From the NCBI GenBank assembly GCA_027596195.1, contig JADGJG010000348.1, forward strand, positions 1 through 23,088: DNA of 23,088 nucleotides, in the 5' to 3' direction. The translations under genes were made by a program, and so were the position numbers. The notes under the pieces are model-generated. The model worked only from the letters and a program-made list of their open reading frames with translations, had not been told where the DNA came from and searched no databases. Every line of letters starts with the position of its first letter. Position 1 is the stretch's first letter. The DNA comes from Podochytrium sp. JEL0797 (Eukaryota; Chytridiomycota; Chytridiomycetes; Chytridiales; Chytriomycetaceae). Shown piece after piece: positions 9,855 to 21,420 of this stretch.

Positions 9855-10292
9855 TTCTGAATAAGAAAGGAGGGGTTTGTGGTTTTTCATCATTTGGGAA
9901 ACCTAAGACGCGACTCAAAACGTCCGAAGACATCGAATCGGTCAGCAGCCCGCAAGCCACGGAACCTTTTGACAAGGTTCTGATAGCCGAGCGACCTGGG
10001 GCATCCAGTACAACAGTGAAAGACACGCCCGATTTCATACCGATCTGTTTGTGTGGTGACTTCACCGGGCGTCACTCCCGTTACTGAGTCGTTCGGTTGA
10101 CAACGATTTAATTAAGATGCGAGCACCAGCTCCATTACGGAGCACCATTCTTGTTGTCGCTGAAACAGGGGTGCTTCGGGACTTACAAAATCTCTTTTTT
10201 TTCTACATGGGCTGATGGACAGTCACTGGTTAGACACGGAGGTTGGGATGCATGGTGGGAGGGGGCGTGCGGGGTGGTTTGACAAGTCGAGG
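9855..10292 (+). repeat. Repeat block B, copy 1
   Basis: This block is homologous in the same orientation to 19831-20300. Shared landmarks include 'TTTTTCATCATTT', 'CCCGATTTCATACCGATCTG', 'CGATTTAATTAAG', 'GCGAGCACCAGCTCCAT' and 'GGGCTGATGGACAGTCACTG'. Compared with copy 2 it carries about 85 extra bp near 9920-10020 and lacks about 45 bp near 10195. A small hairpin, GCTCC-loop-GGAGC, is kept in both copies although the loop differs. No protein function is recognised. Confidence 0.75.
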
Positions 10293-10533
10293 AACGCGGA
10301 AGGAAGAGACGGAGTTTAAGTAGGGCCCGCGATGAGTTGGCGGTTGTCGTGTCTTTCCTTCGCGTTTTGTGTCTGTTGCGGCAAAAAAAAAATCGCGCAT
10401 TAAACTCCGCGCTGTACTCGAAGGATTTTTAACACCCCCCCCCCCCCCCCCTCTCTTCTCTCTTCTTTTTTCTATCATTTTTCTGCTTCGTTTTTCTGTG
10501 GTGGTTTTTTTTTGTTCCGAACTTCGCCAAAAA
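10293..10533 (+). promoter_or_regulatory. GNAT1 upstream region with 17-C tract
   Basis: This leader contains an uninterrupted run of 17 C (10435-10451) followed by a long CT/T-rich tract reaching to the ATG at 10534. Pyrimidine tracts of this kind are typical of fungal promoters. The homopolymer is prone to length error in sequencing. Confidence 0.4.
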
Positions 10534-11071
10534 ATGACATCACCGGATTTCGAAGTGATCCGAGCAACGTCCAAGGAGCAGATTGACCGATGCATGGCCA
10601 TTCGAATGGAAGTGTTCTCATACGAACAGGTACGTACTTGCCGCAATCGGATATTTCAAGCTTTCACCTTCAACCCACTGATTTTTCGATCAAAAGGGAT
10701 TCGATCCCGCAATTGAAATCGACGAAATGGATGCCATTAGTTTACATTACCTTCTTTTCCGTAGCGGCAGTGATTTGAAAGATGTGTCGCAAGCGATTGG
10801 CGTGGCTCGATCTTTCGAATATCCCGCCGACAAAACGATTGCCAAGATTGGTCGAGTTGCTGTGTTGAAGAGCGGAAGATTGAAGGGGGCCGGCAAAGCA
10901 CTGATGCTTGGAGTAGAGGACGTTTTGAAACAGGTCGGGGGATTCCGGATGATGAAGTTGCACAGTCAATGCGTCGCCGAAAAGTTTTATGCGGCGTGTG
11001 GATACACTGCGGAGGGAGACATCTTTGATGAAGAAGGATGTCCTCACGTGATGATGATCAAGAAGCTGTGA
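10534..11071 (+). CDS. GNAT-family N-acetyltransferase, copy 1 (GNAT1)
   Basis: Exons 10534-10629 and 10697-11071 (67-nt intron, phase 0) give 156 aa, normal for a single GNAT domain. These enzymes move an acetyl group from acetyl-CoA to an amine; the substrate is unknown. The acetyl-CoA-binding motif A is seen as 'IGRVAVLKSGRLKGAGKALM' (83-102), with the R-x-x-G-x-G loop at 93-98. A later 'FYAACGYTAEGDIF' matches the usual C-terminal strand and loop. The N-terminal 'RMEVFSYEQGF...EIDEMD' resembles the ElaA/YjcF-type subgroup. It is about 85% identical (133/156 by hand count) to GNAT2 at 21421-21965, with the intron in the same place. Confidence 0.88.
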
Positions 11072-11407
11072 GAGTTTGCAATAAAGAGTCGACCTTTCCG
11101 CGATCGAAGTTTTCGAAACCTGCCACGGGTTTGCAGTCGCGTTATATGCAGAGGATGGCAAGGGTACATTCAATACGACTCCTGTGACAGCGGAATTCGT
11201 GTCCGAATGAGAAGCATTAAATGAATTGCCGAATCGGCAGCAACAGAGATGGGCTGCGGTGATTCGATGATGGATCTCGCATTGTTTCAAGGTATTACGA
11301 CACCATTGCCATAAATTGAAGAGGAGAAGGGAGAGGAGGAGGGCTGCTGTTGGGCAAGTTGGGTGGCAGTTTTTTTTTTTTTTTCTCAACATTTTTTCAA
11401 ACTCGAC
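11072..11407. other. GNAT1-URB1 spacer
   Basis: No convincing gene. A short + strand frame (11102-11210) reads 'AIEVFETCHGFAVALYAEDG...' and stops with no start codon or splice support; it could be chance or a gene remnant. Just before URB1 there is a 15-T run (11370-11384), consistent with a promoter or leader tract. Confidence 0.35.
11080..11085 (+). terminator. Polyadenylation signal of GNAT1
   Basis: AATAAA begins 9 bases after the GNAT1 stop codon, a position similar to the signals after RTCA and URB1. Confidence 0.5.
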
Positions 11408-14400
11408 ATGGGACCTCCTTCTCGCTCGCGACAAGGAAAGCCCGCCAAGGCATCTTCACGCGCATTGGACTCCATCACCTCGGATCCTCCTTCTTCCGAT
11501 ATCGAAATGCATACCGAATCCGCAGGCCACCAAACGGACCGCGACGAAGACCACAACGAATCGATGGATCTCGACGATGAGGACAACGAGGACAACGAAG
11601 ATCTCGAAGACGATGACGAAGAAGACGAACAAGAGGATGAATGGGCCGATCAGCTGTTGAGCGCGAAGCCTAAATCGCAGTCAAATCAAACCCAGCAGAA
11701 TGTGCCCACGATCGAAAAGGAGGAAGCTGAAGGGGATGACGAGGAGGAAGAGGGGGAAGCAGAGAAGGAAGCGAGGAGACAAGCGAATCAGGCGGAGATG
11801 CAGCGGGCAATGGAGCTGAGTGAGGTTCAGTCGATTCTGAGTTCCGAGAATGTCGAGGTTATTGCGCAAGGTAGGAGCCTTTCTCTCGTCAAGAGCAAAT
11901 GAATGCTTTCGCGTTACAAAACTGAACACCCTTGCAGGACTCTCGCGTCTTAATTACCGCCTGAAACGACTCGCGCGTGGAATCGTTGACCACGAAGTAT
12001 CTGAAGAAGCTGATTTGATGCTATCGTACTTTAAGTCGTCCCCGGATGCCGTGGAAGTGTTGAATCTGTGGTATTTCCAGCAAAAGGTGAATCGATCCGG
12101 ACGAAGCACAACCAATACTAAATGAGAATTTCTTGCAGCACGAAATCCAACGCCTCGACATCCCCATCATGGAGACTCTTGCCTACCTCATCACGGCCTC
12201 ACGCCTCCTCGGATCCCGCGCCGTAGGCACCAGCGTCGCCAAGACCATCATTCGAGGCCACATGAAGCAACTGTACCGAAACCTGTCATCCAAAAAACAC
12301 GCGTTGATGCAAGTCACGATGCGGTTGTTGGCGGCCATGGTCGTGCACAACACGAGTTGTGCCAGGGAACTGTTTGGTGGATTCAATTTCTCGTTGAAGG
12401 TACAGCCCCCCTCTTTTCTGGTATACTATTACTGTGGGGACTGAACTTGTATTTGTACGTATATTTTGCCCCCAGGCTCTTCCGTTCATGTTCAAAGTCA
12501 AAAAAGCGACGGATCAGGGAAAGATGGACGACGTGCGTGGTCTGTACATTCGGTTCCTGCTCGGATTCGTCATGTACGGCGACGCAAATGTCAAACGCGG
12601 CATTTTGGAGACAAAGGATACCATCAGTTTGATTTTCAAGGGGATGCAGGAGGATCATTATTTGGTAAGTTATCCTACCGTTGTTGTCTCCAGAAAATCT
12701 CGCACCTGACAACGCGCACCCACACGCAAAAACAGACAGTCGATTTCATCTTCACGGTCCTCAAAAAGAAGCTCATTGACGACCCGCAGTTGAACCGACA
12801 AACGAAGCAATCCTTCTTCAACAACTATGTCCTCGAACTCATCACCAAACTCTGCTCCCGCACCGACACGGACGATCCCAATAACTGCTCGGAGCCGGAC
12901 CCCGCTGATGGAACGGTCAAAACCGTGGCGGATTTGACGCACGACTTTTTGATCCACTTGTGCACGCGTCCCGGCCACGGGATTTGTGTGCAAGAGCCTG
13001 GATGGTTGCAGGTCAAGAAGTCGTTTGCGACGGGAGGGGATGTAGCGGAAACTGGGGTGGCGACGACGACGGTCAAGTTTTTGAAGCAGAGGAATGGACA
13101 CTTGTTGAAGTGGAGTTCGTTTTTGAAGCCCACAGAGTATCCGTTGGAGATGGCTGTGTTGTTGGAGTTGTTGAAGAATTGTCCTGAACTCGTTCATCCG
13201 TAAGTTTTCTTTTGTGTTTTGTGCCTTTTTTGTTTCGTTTTGCAACGCGTTTCTCAACTGCGACTTGAAAACTCAGATACTGGACCCAAGTCTCCCTCAG
13301 CTTCGAGCCCCGCCTCTCCTCCCGCTGGATCACAAATATGGCTCTCGCCGCAAACATCATCACCCTCCCCGTCCCGTCCCTCCTCGCATCCGCCCAACAC
13401 ACCCACACGGACCCCACCACTGTTCTTGCCCCGCCGACGCTGCAGACCTTGGCGGACAATGTCCTTCCTTCCGCGCTGACGCGCATTGCGATGGGGAGGG
13501 CGCTGCAACATGCGAGCCCGACTGTGAGACATGTTGCGGCGTTTGTGGTTTCCAGGGCATTGGAGAAGTTGGGGTTGGTTTTGGAGGAGATTGAGAGGGT
13601 GAGGGTGCGGGTTGCGGAGACAGGGGTGGAGGGGGAAAGTGGCGGGGAGAAGGCTGGGGAGGAGTGGAGGGCGTTGAAGGAGGCGTTGGTGGAGGAGGTG
13701 AGAAGGAGGGTTCCGGAGGTTCAGACCGTGTTGAGTTTGCTCATGAAGGCGAGTGATTCTGGGGTGGGTGCGGCTGTTGCTCAGAAGGGAAAGAAGGGGA
13801 AGGGGAAGCAAATGCAGGTGGATGAGGAGGAGGAAGAAAGTGGTGAGGTTGTGGGTGTTGTGGGTGAAGCAGCGGATATGGAAGAGGATGTGACTGTTAC
13901 CCCGGTGGTTCTTCAATGCGCATCCATGCGGCTTGTGAGGGAGTACCAGAAGCACTTTCCGGACCAAATGGCGGAATCCAAGTTCGATTACGGAAAGCTT
14001 GTTCCAATGGACTTCCCGTCGTCAGCCGTTGAGATTCAGCAGGCGGTGTTGGAGTTTCTGCTCGAAGTGCCCAACTTCAAGTGGTGGTTGAACCCGGCGG
14101 GATCGCAAAACTCGCATCTGCAAACGCTACTCAAGATGTACTGTTACTCCGAGGCGAAAGCGATTCGGGAGTTGTCGCAACAGGTCGTGACGCACTTTCT
14201 CGCGTCCGCGTACATTTTCGGAAACAATGTGGATGAAATTGCGTTGTGGCTGGACGCCGTTTCCATGTTCACGAAGCTCTCTCTGGGGCAAAACGCGCCG
14301 TCGGTGATTTCATGGTTCGACTCTGCTTGTTGCTCGACCGTCAAGAACCCACCCAAATTTATTGACCGCATGAGCCGTCTCGTTGAATATGTGTCAGCGT

Positions 14401-17400
14401 CGTTGGACCCACTGTCTCAGCGCATTGTGGCACATGTGTACGAGAACCGCACGATGGCGGTTTCTCACTCGAAGCAGTCGTCTTTGACGGAGGAGGAAGA
14501 CGATATGGAAACGGATTTGCACGCGTTCCGAAGCGTGTTCCCGTTCTCTCCGGTTGTGATTGCCGCGTTGGATGGGATTGCGTCGTTGATCAAGTCGCTC
14601 CAAAAGGAACCGGCTGCAGGGTCGGCCGTTTCAACCAAGGAACGTGCGGATCAGATCTTGAACATTGTGCGTTGTTTCTGTGTGGTTGGGTTGGACATTT
14701 TGGCGTACACGCAGGGAACGAGGGAGTTTTTGAACAAGCTTGTCAAGGATGTGTACGATGTAGTTGTTGCGGATTCAGGAAAGGAGGTGTTCAAGGCGGA
14801 TGAGGCGGTATCATTTTTGATGTTGCTGGTGTCTGGTATCGAGGGGGTGGTGCCAAAGGTGGGAGGTGGAGTTGAGCTTCCCGAGATTGCGGACGGATGT
14901 GAGTTGATTTTTTCTTGTCCAAAGCCACGATATTCTAATTCTGCGCTGAAAATCACCGATAGGCGATTTCTCTGCGGTAATTTCTGGAATTCTTGCGTGC
15001 GACCAGTCAAAGCAGACTGCTGCTCTTGCACGTCTGATCGGCCTGTCTGAGACGAGCGAATCAGCCAAATCTTCTGTCTCGGTTGCGACTCGTTTGATTC
15101 CTGCTTTGGGAAGATCTACGTTGGCATCTGGATTCGACAACCTGCTTCCCACGTCCTTGTTGCCAAATTTGTTTGTCCTTCTGGAGTCGGCATCGCTTAA
15201 CTTGGATGCCGCCACAAAAGCGAATCTCACGGAGGTGCTGGTGGCTGGGTCGTTGTCTCGAATCGCTTGTGTTTCTGGCCTGTTGTCGTGGGCTGCCATC
15301 CACACTTCCGCACTGACACAGCCGGTGGTAGACTTTTTGTCGGCATGCCTGACGGCAGTGATGGTCGCGAGCCATGGGGATGACGATGCCTCCGACGAAT
15401 GGAGTCGGTTGAGGCACTTTGTGTTCAGACACCCCGTTTTGGTTGCCGCGTTCTTGAAACCGAAGAACCCTCTTGCTGCAGGTTGGTTTTGCGCGTTTCT
15501 CTGCCCCTTTTTTGAATCTTAAATTTTGCCTGCAGTTTCCTTGCACTTGATCAAGACGTTCTTGTCTCTCGATTACTCTGCGTCCACCAGCACTATCTAT
15601 GATGAATACGTCTGCCAAGTTCGTGACCACCTGCTCTACGAGCTTTCACCCACGTCAAAATACCTCATCTCGGCGCCTGTCGTGAACTCCTTCGATATTG
15701 TCCGATCCTTCATGACGGAATCCGACTTGAACCGCATCCTCGAAGCCGTTCTCGTGATCCCTGTCGTCAACAACGCGGCCCAACTCTTTATCCAAAACCG
15801 TCTCATCTCCTGTATTCTAACCGTGGATACCCAAGCCGCGAGCACCTCCTCGTCTACCCAGAACAAATACCGCCAAATCACGTCCCAGGCCTTCAGCCGA
15901 CTTCTCAAACTCTTGCAAGACTGCCCTTCACAAGAACTCGATCAAATATTTGAATCCTGTGTTCTTTCATCCGCTTCGGAAGCATCCCTAAAGTCGGGTC
16001 GTGCCCTTTTCCGTGTCACGGCGCCCATGCGTCTTGGAACGAGTCGCTCTGACTGTCACATCTTTGCGCACGTTCCGTCCCTGATTGATTTAGAAACGGT
16101 GGCGGCGTTGATCAAGCGTCCGAACCCTGCGCGGTTGAACGCGGTGAAGCATCTCGTGGCGTTGAGTCCTATGATTCGTGGATGGGTGCTTGCTGAGGGT
16201 GGTGGCGCTGGATTGAAGGGGAATGTTGCGAAGGCGGTGTTTGAAGGGTGTTTGATGGGGCTGACGATTGTGGATGGGGAGGCGGGAGTGGATTGGTCAC
16301 CTGCCGCTACAGCGGTTGAGAAAGGACAGGTTGTGCAGCTCGGACATGCCGCGGATGGGTTTATTGACAAACTTGTGGATCGGGTTTTGAATGGAACGGG
16401 TGTCCCGTCGGAGGGGTCGGGTGTGGAAGGTTCTCTTGCGATGCGTATCATTGGGATGGAGCTGTTCGGATCTGCGTCGGAAGGGTTCTTTGGAAAGCTT
16501 GTCCAGGATATGTTGGACAAGACCGAGTTTGTGGATGTCAAGGGCAGTTTGATGTGGTTGAATGAGTACTTTGATGCGCTTGTGTTGGCGGAGAGGATGG
16601 CGGTGGATCAGAGGGGGGCGTTGGACGTGACCGTGTTCAGTGCGATTCTCAAGATTGTGAGGCTGTATTTGCAAGGCCGCAAACGAGTCGAGGTGCCGGT
16701 GTCTGCAGAAAGTTCGGAGTTCCGGGCCGAGCAGTGTGCCTCTAAATTGTTGGACAAGGTGCAGAAATATTGGAGCTTGCCGGCGAACGTTGCTTCTGTG
16801 TTGGCCAACGGATTTGCTGTCGGCAGCGGGATGGATGTTTTGAGGGATTTCTTCAAAACGACGCTCAAGTACAGGCTCAATGACCCTCGAGTGCTCCAGT
16901 TTTTGACGGAATTGGCGGGTATTCTTTATGTGAATCAAGTACGTATTTTTAGTCTTCGCGCTTTTGAAACTCATTTTTTCCTTGCCGCACGCAGGATTCG
17001 CACCCGATTCCTCTGGAGCAACTGTTCCAAATGATTGGCGGACACTCTCAATTCAAAACCATTCTTCGACCTGCTACTGTCGCGACGAGTAGCCCGAACG
17101 CAAACGTCAAGAAACTGTATACCTTCCACCCTTGCAAACTCGCCTTGATCAAGCTGATTCAAGTGCTTGTCAACAACTCAAGCAACCAACTCATCACCGA
17201 AGTGCGCTCCACCATCATTCCAGCCATTTCCATCTCCTACATGGGATCCCAAAACGAGTCGGATCGCGCGATTTTGTCTCTCTGGGAGTTTTACGAATCG
17301 AAACACGGCCTCAGTATTGCCAGCAATGTTGTCCACTGGAGCCAAATCATTTCAATGGAAGATGGGGACGCTGCTTCGCTCGTTGCTGCTGGTGGTGCCA

Positions 17401-19743
17401 CTGGAACTGTGTCTCCAGCTGCTGCGGCGGATGCGTTGACGCACATTGACCCCGTGTTAATGATTCAAACGATCGCTGGGTTCTCGATTTCCAACGACTT
17501 GCATGGTTCTGCGATCACCCACAAGGGTTTGGATCAGGGGATGTACGATCCGTCCTTCTTTTTGCCGCTCATTGCCAATGCCATCAAGTTGGGCGGAGAG
17601 CGGTTGGATACGAAGCTGTTGGCCGAGAGCAATGCGCTTGGATTGGCTGTGATGGCCTTGTCAAGTGATGTAGAGGATGTTCGGAAGGCGGCGTACTTTA
17701 TCCTGGATATGGCGTATGCCCATCTCTATGTGAGTTTGGATCGATGCTGGGCACCCCCCTCTGTGTTGTTTCTGAACTGTGTCTATTTTTGTGCCGTTTT
17801 TTCAGAAAGTGGAAAGGCTCCAGCAGAAGCTTCAGCTGACACTGTTGTTGACGATGCTCAAGAACGGAATCACCGAGCGAACTGCCACCGTGTTCCCACA
17901 AATCCCTTCCATTATTGCTCTCTTTTTCAGCCAAGCCATGTCGATTGTGTCTAAGCCCGAACATTTCATGTACCCGCTTGTGAACTCGTTCTTGCTTTCA
18001 CGGCCGACTGTTGATTTCGAGGTATAAATTTTGTTTTCTGGTTGCGAGTTGATCCTGGTGTTGCTATACTCACACGCCGTGTCCAGGATGTTCCCATGTT
18101 CTATGTTCTGTTCAACTCTTCCACGGACACGTGCCGTCGTGAAAGGACGTGGTTGTACCGATTGCTGTGCAGCGGTTTGAAACGAGATGAGGTACACGAA
18201 TGGTTCTCTGGTTGTAGAAATGTGCTCGCAAAGCTAATACGATTTTGTAGGACTATCGGCTATACAAGCGCCGACACGTTTTCGACTTGGTCACGTCCTT
18301 CTTCCACTTCCCGCTGGCTGATATTACGGTCCGCAAGCTCACGTTCGAGGTAAAACAGGTTTGACTGGTGGTTTCCCAATCTAACAATCACATCAGCTCA
18401 TCCTGAACGCTGCGTCTATTCCATCCGTCTTGGTCGATCTGATCACCGAACGCGGCCTGCTCACGTTCCTCACGACAATCTCAACCAACATGAATATCCA
18501 TCCGCAAAATGAGCTCGCTTCCAGCCTTCCACGCCTCTTGATCCAAATCTCAAAGACGTGGTTCGAATCCTGTTCGCAAACTGCAACGGAAGACGCGTCT
18601 TCAACTGCGCCACCGCATCGCCGAAACCTCGCTCTTAGCAACACGCTCCACACTTGCGCCTTGACTCAACTCAAAAACGTGCAATACGGCTTCAAGCAAT
18701 TCATTGCATCTTCCAAGACGGGCGAAGCGAGTCCCGAAGCTGCGATGCCAAGTTACGTGTGGTGGGTGACGGTGCTGCAGGACACGATTCGGTTCATGAA
18801 GATTGTTGTTCAAGGATGTCGTGCGATGGAGGGAGAGGTGGCCGGATTGGGTGTTGCCGAGGTTGCGGAGCTGATTGGTTTTGTGGAGGAGGTTAAGAGT
18901 CAGAGTTCGCTATTTATGCGGCGTGAGGCTTCGTCGGTGCAAGAGGAGGATGTGCATATGACGCTAGTTGAGTCTCTGTTTGCAAGTGCCGCTTCGTCGG
19001 GGAGTGTTGGGACCAAGTTTGAGCGCGTCGAGGTGGACTTGTTCACCATTGTATCCAATTCGTCGTGCTGCATTCTTCCGAGGCGAATTGAATTGAGTGC
19101 GGACAAGAAGCAGATGTTTGTGCTCAAATCTACACGCGTGGTGAAATGGGTGTGTGATGTTGCTCAGTCCAAGATGGAGGCTGAACTTTACGCGATGGTG
19201 GTTCCGTGGATTGCTCAGGTGGAGAGCAGCAGTTTATTGGAGGTCATGGTGGAAAGACTGGAGGGACCTGCTTCTGGACTTGTGTTGAGTGCCGTGTTGG
19301 ACGTCTTGATTGCGGTTCTGCAGAAACGCGAGCTTCAGGTCGAAGCGATTCGGATTCTGGCCAATATGTGCGTCAAGCTTGTTGGCAGCACTGACCAGGA
19401 AGTGGTGGGAAGGAAACACGGTGCCTCATCAACGGAATCTCTGCAGTCGGTATTTGTTGAGTTTGTCGTGTCGCGGATGTCGCTGGATTCCAAGGACTTG
19501 GAGGATTCTTCGCCGATCGCGATGGATGCACTTGTGAATGTTTTGATCAAGGTCTGGGGAGGGAGAGGAGCCGGTGACGAGAGTGCCTCTATGCGGACTG
19601 CTTGGGTGAATCGGTTGGGTGCGGTTTTGAAAGAAATGGGAAGTGGTGGCGTTTGGAATCAGGAGCTGACAGCGCTGGTTCAGGATATCCGAGGAGCTGC
19701 GTCTGGTGTTTCGCAGCAATCAAAGAAGACTCGATTGGGTTGA
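11408..19743 (+). CDS. URB1: URB1/NPA1 nucleolar pre-ribosomal-associated protein
   Basis: Thirteen exons: 11408-11870, 11938-12086, 12139-12399, 12476-12664, 12736-13199, 13277-14898, 14963-15481, 15536-16938, 16995-17729, 17806-18021, 18087-18191, 18251-18349, 18397-19743. All GT-AG junctions keep frame, giving 2523 aa (yeast Urb1 about 1760, human about 2270). The protein is a helical-repeat scaffold of the early 60S pre-ribosome in the nucleolus, working with Urb2/Npa2, Nop8, Rsa3 and the helicase Dbp6. The Npa1 N-terminal domain is seen in exons 3-6: 'YIRFLLGFVMYGDANVKRGI', 'FLIHLCTRPGHGICVQEPGW', 'PYWTQVSLSFEPRLSSRW'. The C-terminal URB1 domain is seen in exons 9-12: 'DVPMFYVLFNSS', 'DYRLYKRRHVFDLV'. 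The first ~150 residues are highly acidic and disordered. I chose the ATG at 11408 because the upstream in-frame option only reads through a poly-T run. Confidence 0.9.
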
Positions 19744-19759
19744 TGCAAAGTATTTGAAT

Positions 19760-19765
19760 AATAAA
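19760..19765 (+). terminator. Polyadenylation signal of URB1
   Basis: AATAAA starts 17 bases after the URB1 stop, followed by a T-rich stretch. The pseudogene copy retains an equivalent AATAAA at 21379-21384. Confidence 0.5.
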
Positions 19766-19830
19766 TCTTTTTTATTAAAAAACGCGTCCAACTCTTTCTC
19801 TCCAACCTCTTTAAAATCCGACCAAACATT

Positions 19831-20300
19831 TTCTGAATAATAAAGGAGAAGGGATGGGGGTCTGAATAACAAAGGAGAAGAGGACTAAAGGGGGGGGGGG
19901 GGGGGGGGGTTGTTTTTTCATCATTTAGGAGGAGTGGAAAAAAAATAAGACGCGACTCAACCGATCTAAAGACATGCCCGATTTCATACCGATCTGTTTG
20001 AGTGGCGATTTCACTCAGTATCAATCCCGCTACTGAGCCGATCGGTCGACATCGATTTAATTAAGCTGCGAGCACCAGCTCCATACGGAGCACCTTGCTT
20101 GTTGTCGCTGAAACCGGGGTGCATCGGGACTTACAAAACCTCTGCCGCGGCTCTCCGTCTGCGTGAAACGCGACTGCAAGCTACGGTTTCATTGGCTTTT
20201 TCCACATGGGCTGATGGACAGTCACTGGTTGGACACGGAGGTTTGAATGCATGGAGGGAAGGAGAGGGGGCGGGGGCAGGAAGGAGGGTTGACAGGTCAA
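19831..20300 (+). repeat. Repeat block B, copy 2
   Basis: Second copy of the B block, same orientation as 9855-10292. Near its start a unit, TCTGAATAAYAAAGGAGAAG, is itself tandemly repeated (19832 and 19861). It contains a segment absent from copy 1 (about 20138-20190). The GCTCC-ATAC-GGAGC hairpin is at about 20080-20095. An open frame at 20099-20497 crosses into the next block and has no recognisable similarity, so I do not call it a gene. Confidence 0.75.
19890..19909 (+). repeat. Poly-G run of 20
   Basis: An uninterrupted G homopolymer sits inside B copy 2, where copy 1 has only a short GGAGGGG. It may be a slippage expansion; its exact length is uncertain for technical reasons. Confidence 0.8.
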
Positions 20301-20323
20301 ATTTTACGGGATTGTTTTTGTTT

Positions 20324-20648
20324 TGTTTTTGCACCAAAAAAAACCCGACGAAGGGCGAAGAGTCTCATATTCAACCTCCCCACTCTCTCCACCAACTAAA
20401 CAACACAAATTATCAAAACCCAAATAGCTCACCCAACACCCATTCAGCTGCGACAGCCACGCCAAATACGTTGCACTTCTCAAACAGAAGGCGTTGATGA
20501 CGATTTGCGCGCTGCCCGACAGTCCATGCATTCCATCTTTTCCTAGACAGAAGATGCGCCATAGCTCCTCTAGTCCCAAAACCCCTGCAGTTGGACAGGG
20601 AGCTATCCGCGTGGAGGTGCTGAAAAGCGAGAGCAGTTAGGGGAAAAA
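20324..20648 (+). pseudogene. SART3/Prp24-like 5' gene fragment, broken (copy C1)
   Basis: This is homologous to 22485-22830. After an intron-like end 'CCCAAATAG' the frame from 20428 reads 'LTQHPFSCDSHAKYVALLKQ', matching the first HAT repeat of SART3-type U6 snRNP recycling factors (compare C2). It is broken: the start codon seen in C2 is missing, part of exon 1 is deleted, and a 4-bp deletion after 'LLKQ' shifts the frame so that the conserved 'ARQ..IFPLTE' part is lost. The tail retains a match around 'GTTGGACAGGGA' (20592). Confidence 0.6.
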
Positions 20649-20652
20649 TAAA

Positions 20653-21365
20653 TCTATCTATTCACCGAACGCGGCCTGCTCAAGTTTCTCAAGGCAATCT
20701 CAACCAACATGAATATCCACCCACAAAATAATCTCGCTTCCAGCCTTCTACGCCTCTTGATCTAATTTCAAAGACCCTGCTTCGAATCCTGTTTGCAAAC
20801 TGCAACAGAAGACGGTTAACTGCGCCACCGCATCGCGGAAACCTCGATCTCAGCAACACGTTCAACGCTTGCGCCTTGACTCAACTCAAAAACGTATTGG
20901 ACGCGCGTGGTATTTTGGAGGGGCCTTTCAATGACGGTGCTGCAACTGCGCGAGCTTCAGATCCAAGCGATTCGGATTCAGGCCAATATGTGCGTCAAAC
21001 TTGTTGGCAGCACTGACCATGAAGTGGTGGGTGGGAAACATGGTGCCTCATTAACGGAATCGCTGCAGTCGGTATTTGTTGAGTTTGTCGTGTCGCAGAC
21101 GTCGCGGGATTGCAAGGACTTGGAGGATTCTTCGCCGATCGCGATGGATGCACTTGTGAATGTTTTGATCAAGGTCTGGGGAGGGAGAGGAGCCGGTGAC
21201 GAGAGTGCCTCTATGCGGACTGCTTGGGTGAATCGGTTGGGTGCGGTTTTGAAAGAAATGGGAAGTGGTGGCGTTTGGAATCAGGAGCTGACAGCGCTGG
21301 TTCAGGATATCCGAGGAGCTGCGTCTGGTGGTTCACAGAAATTAAAGAAGACTCGATTGGGTTGA
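20653..21365 (+). pseudogene. Truncated URB1 pseudogene (3' end of URB1, internally deleted)
   Basis: Bases 20653-20898 match URB1 18440-18680, and about 20940-21365 match 19310-19743 plus about 20 bp of 3' flank. Between them roughly 600 bp of URB1 is missing apart from scrambled remnants. An in-frame TAA replaces CAA at 20763-20765, and a few-base deletion near 20814 shifts the frame. The final 152-codon frame (20907-21365) is open but is only a tail lacking the URB1 core, so an independent function is unlikely. A 218-bp stretch (21113-21330) is identical to URB1 19491-19708. Confidence 0.9.
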
Positions 21366-21420
21366 TGCAAAATATTTGAATAAATCGCGTTCTTCCTTTC
21401 TCTTTTTATTCATTGGGAAA

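Noticed and set aside
11363..11407. Earlier start for URB1
   Set aside because: It would encode only a Phe-rich stretch read from the poly-T tract, typical of leader DNA. The ATG at 11408 starts a normal N-terminus.
20099..20497. 132-codon + strand frame as a gene
   Set aside because: It spans the junction between repeat B2 and fragment C1, has low-complexity Gly/Arg content, and is not kept in B copy 1.
20907..21365. Independent gene made of the last 152 codons of the URB1 copy
   Set aside because: It is a leftover tail of URB1 without its core domains, starting in scrambled deletion-junction sequence. It is treated as part of the pseudogene.
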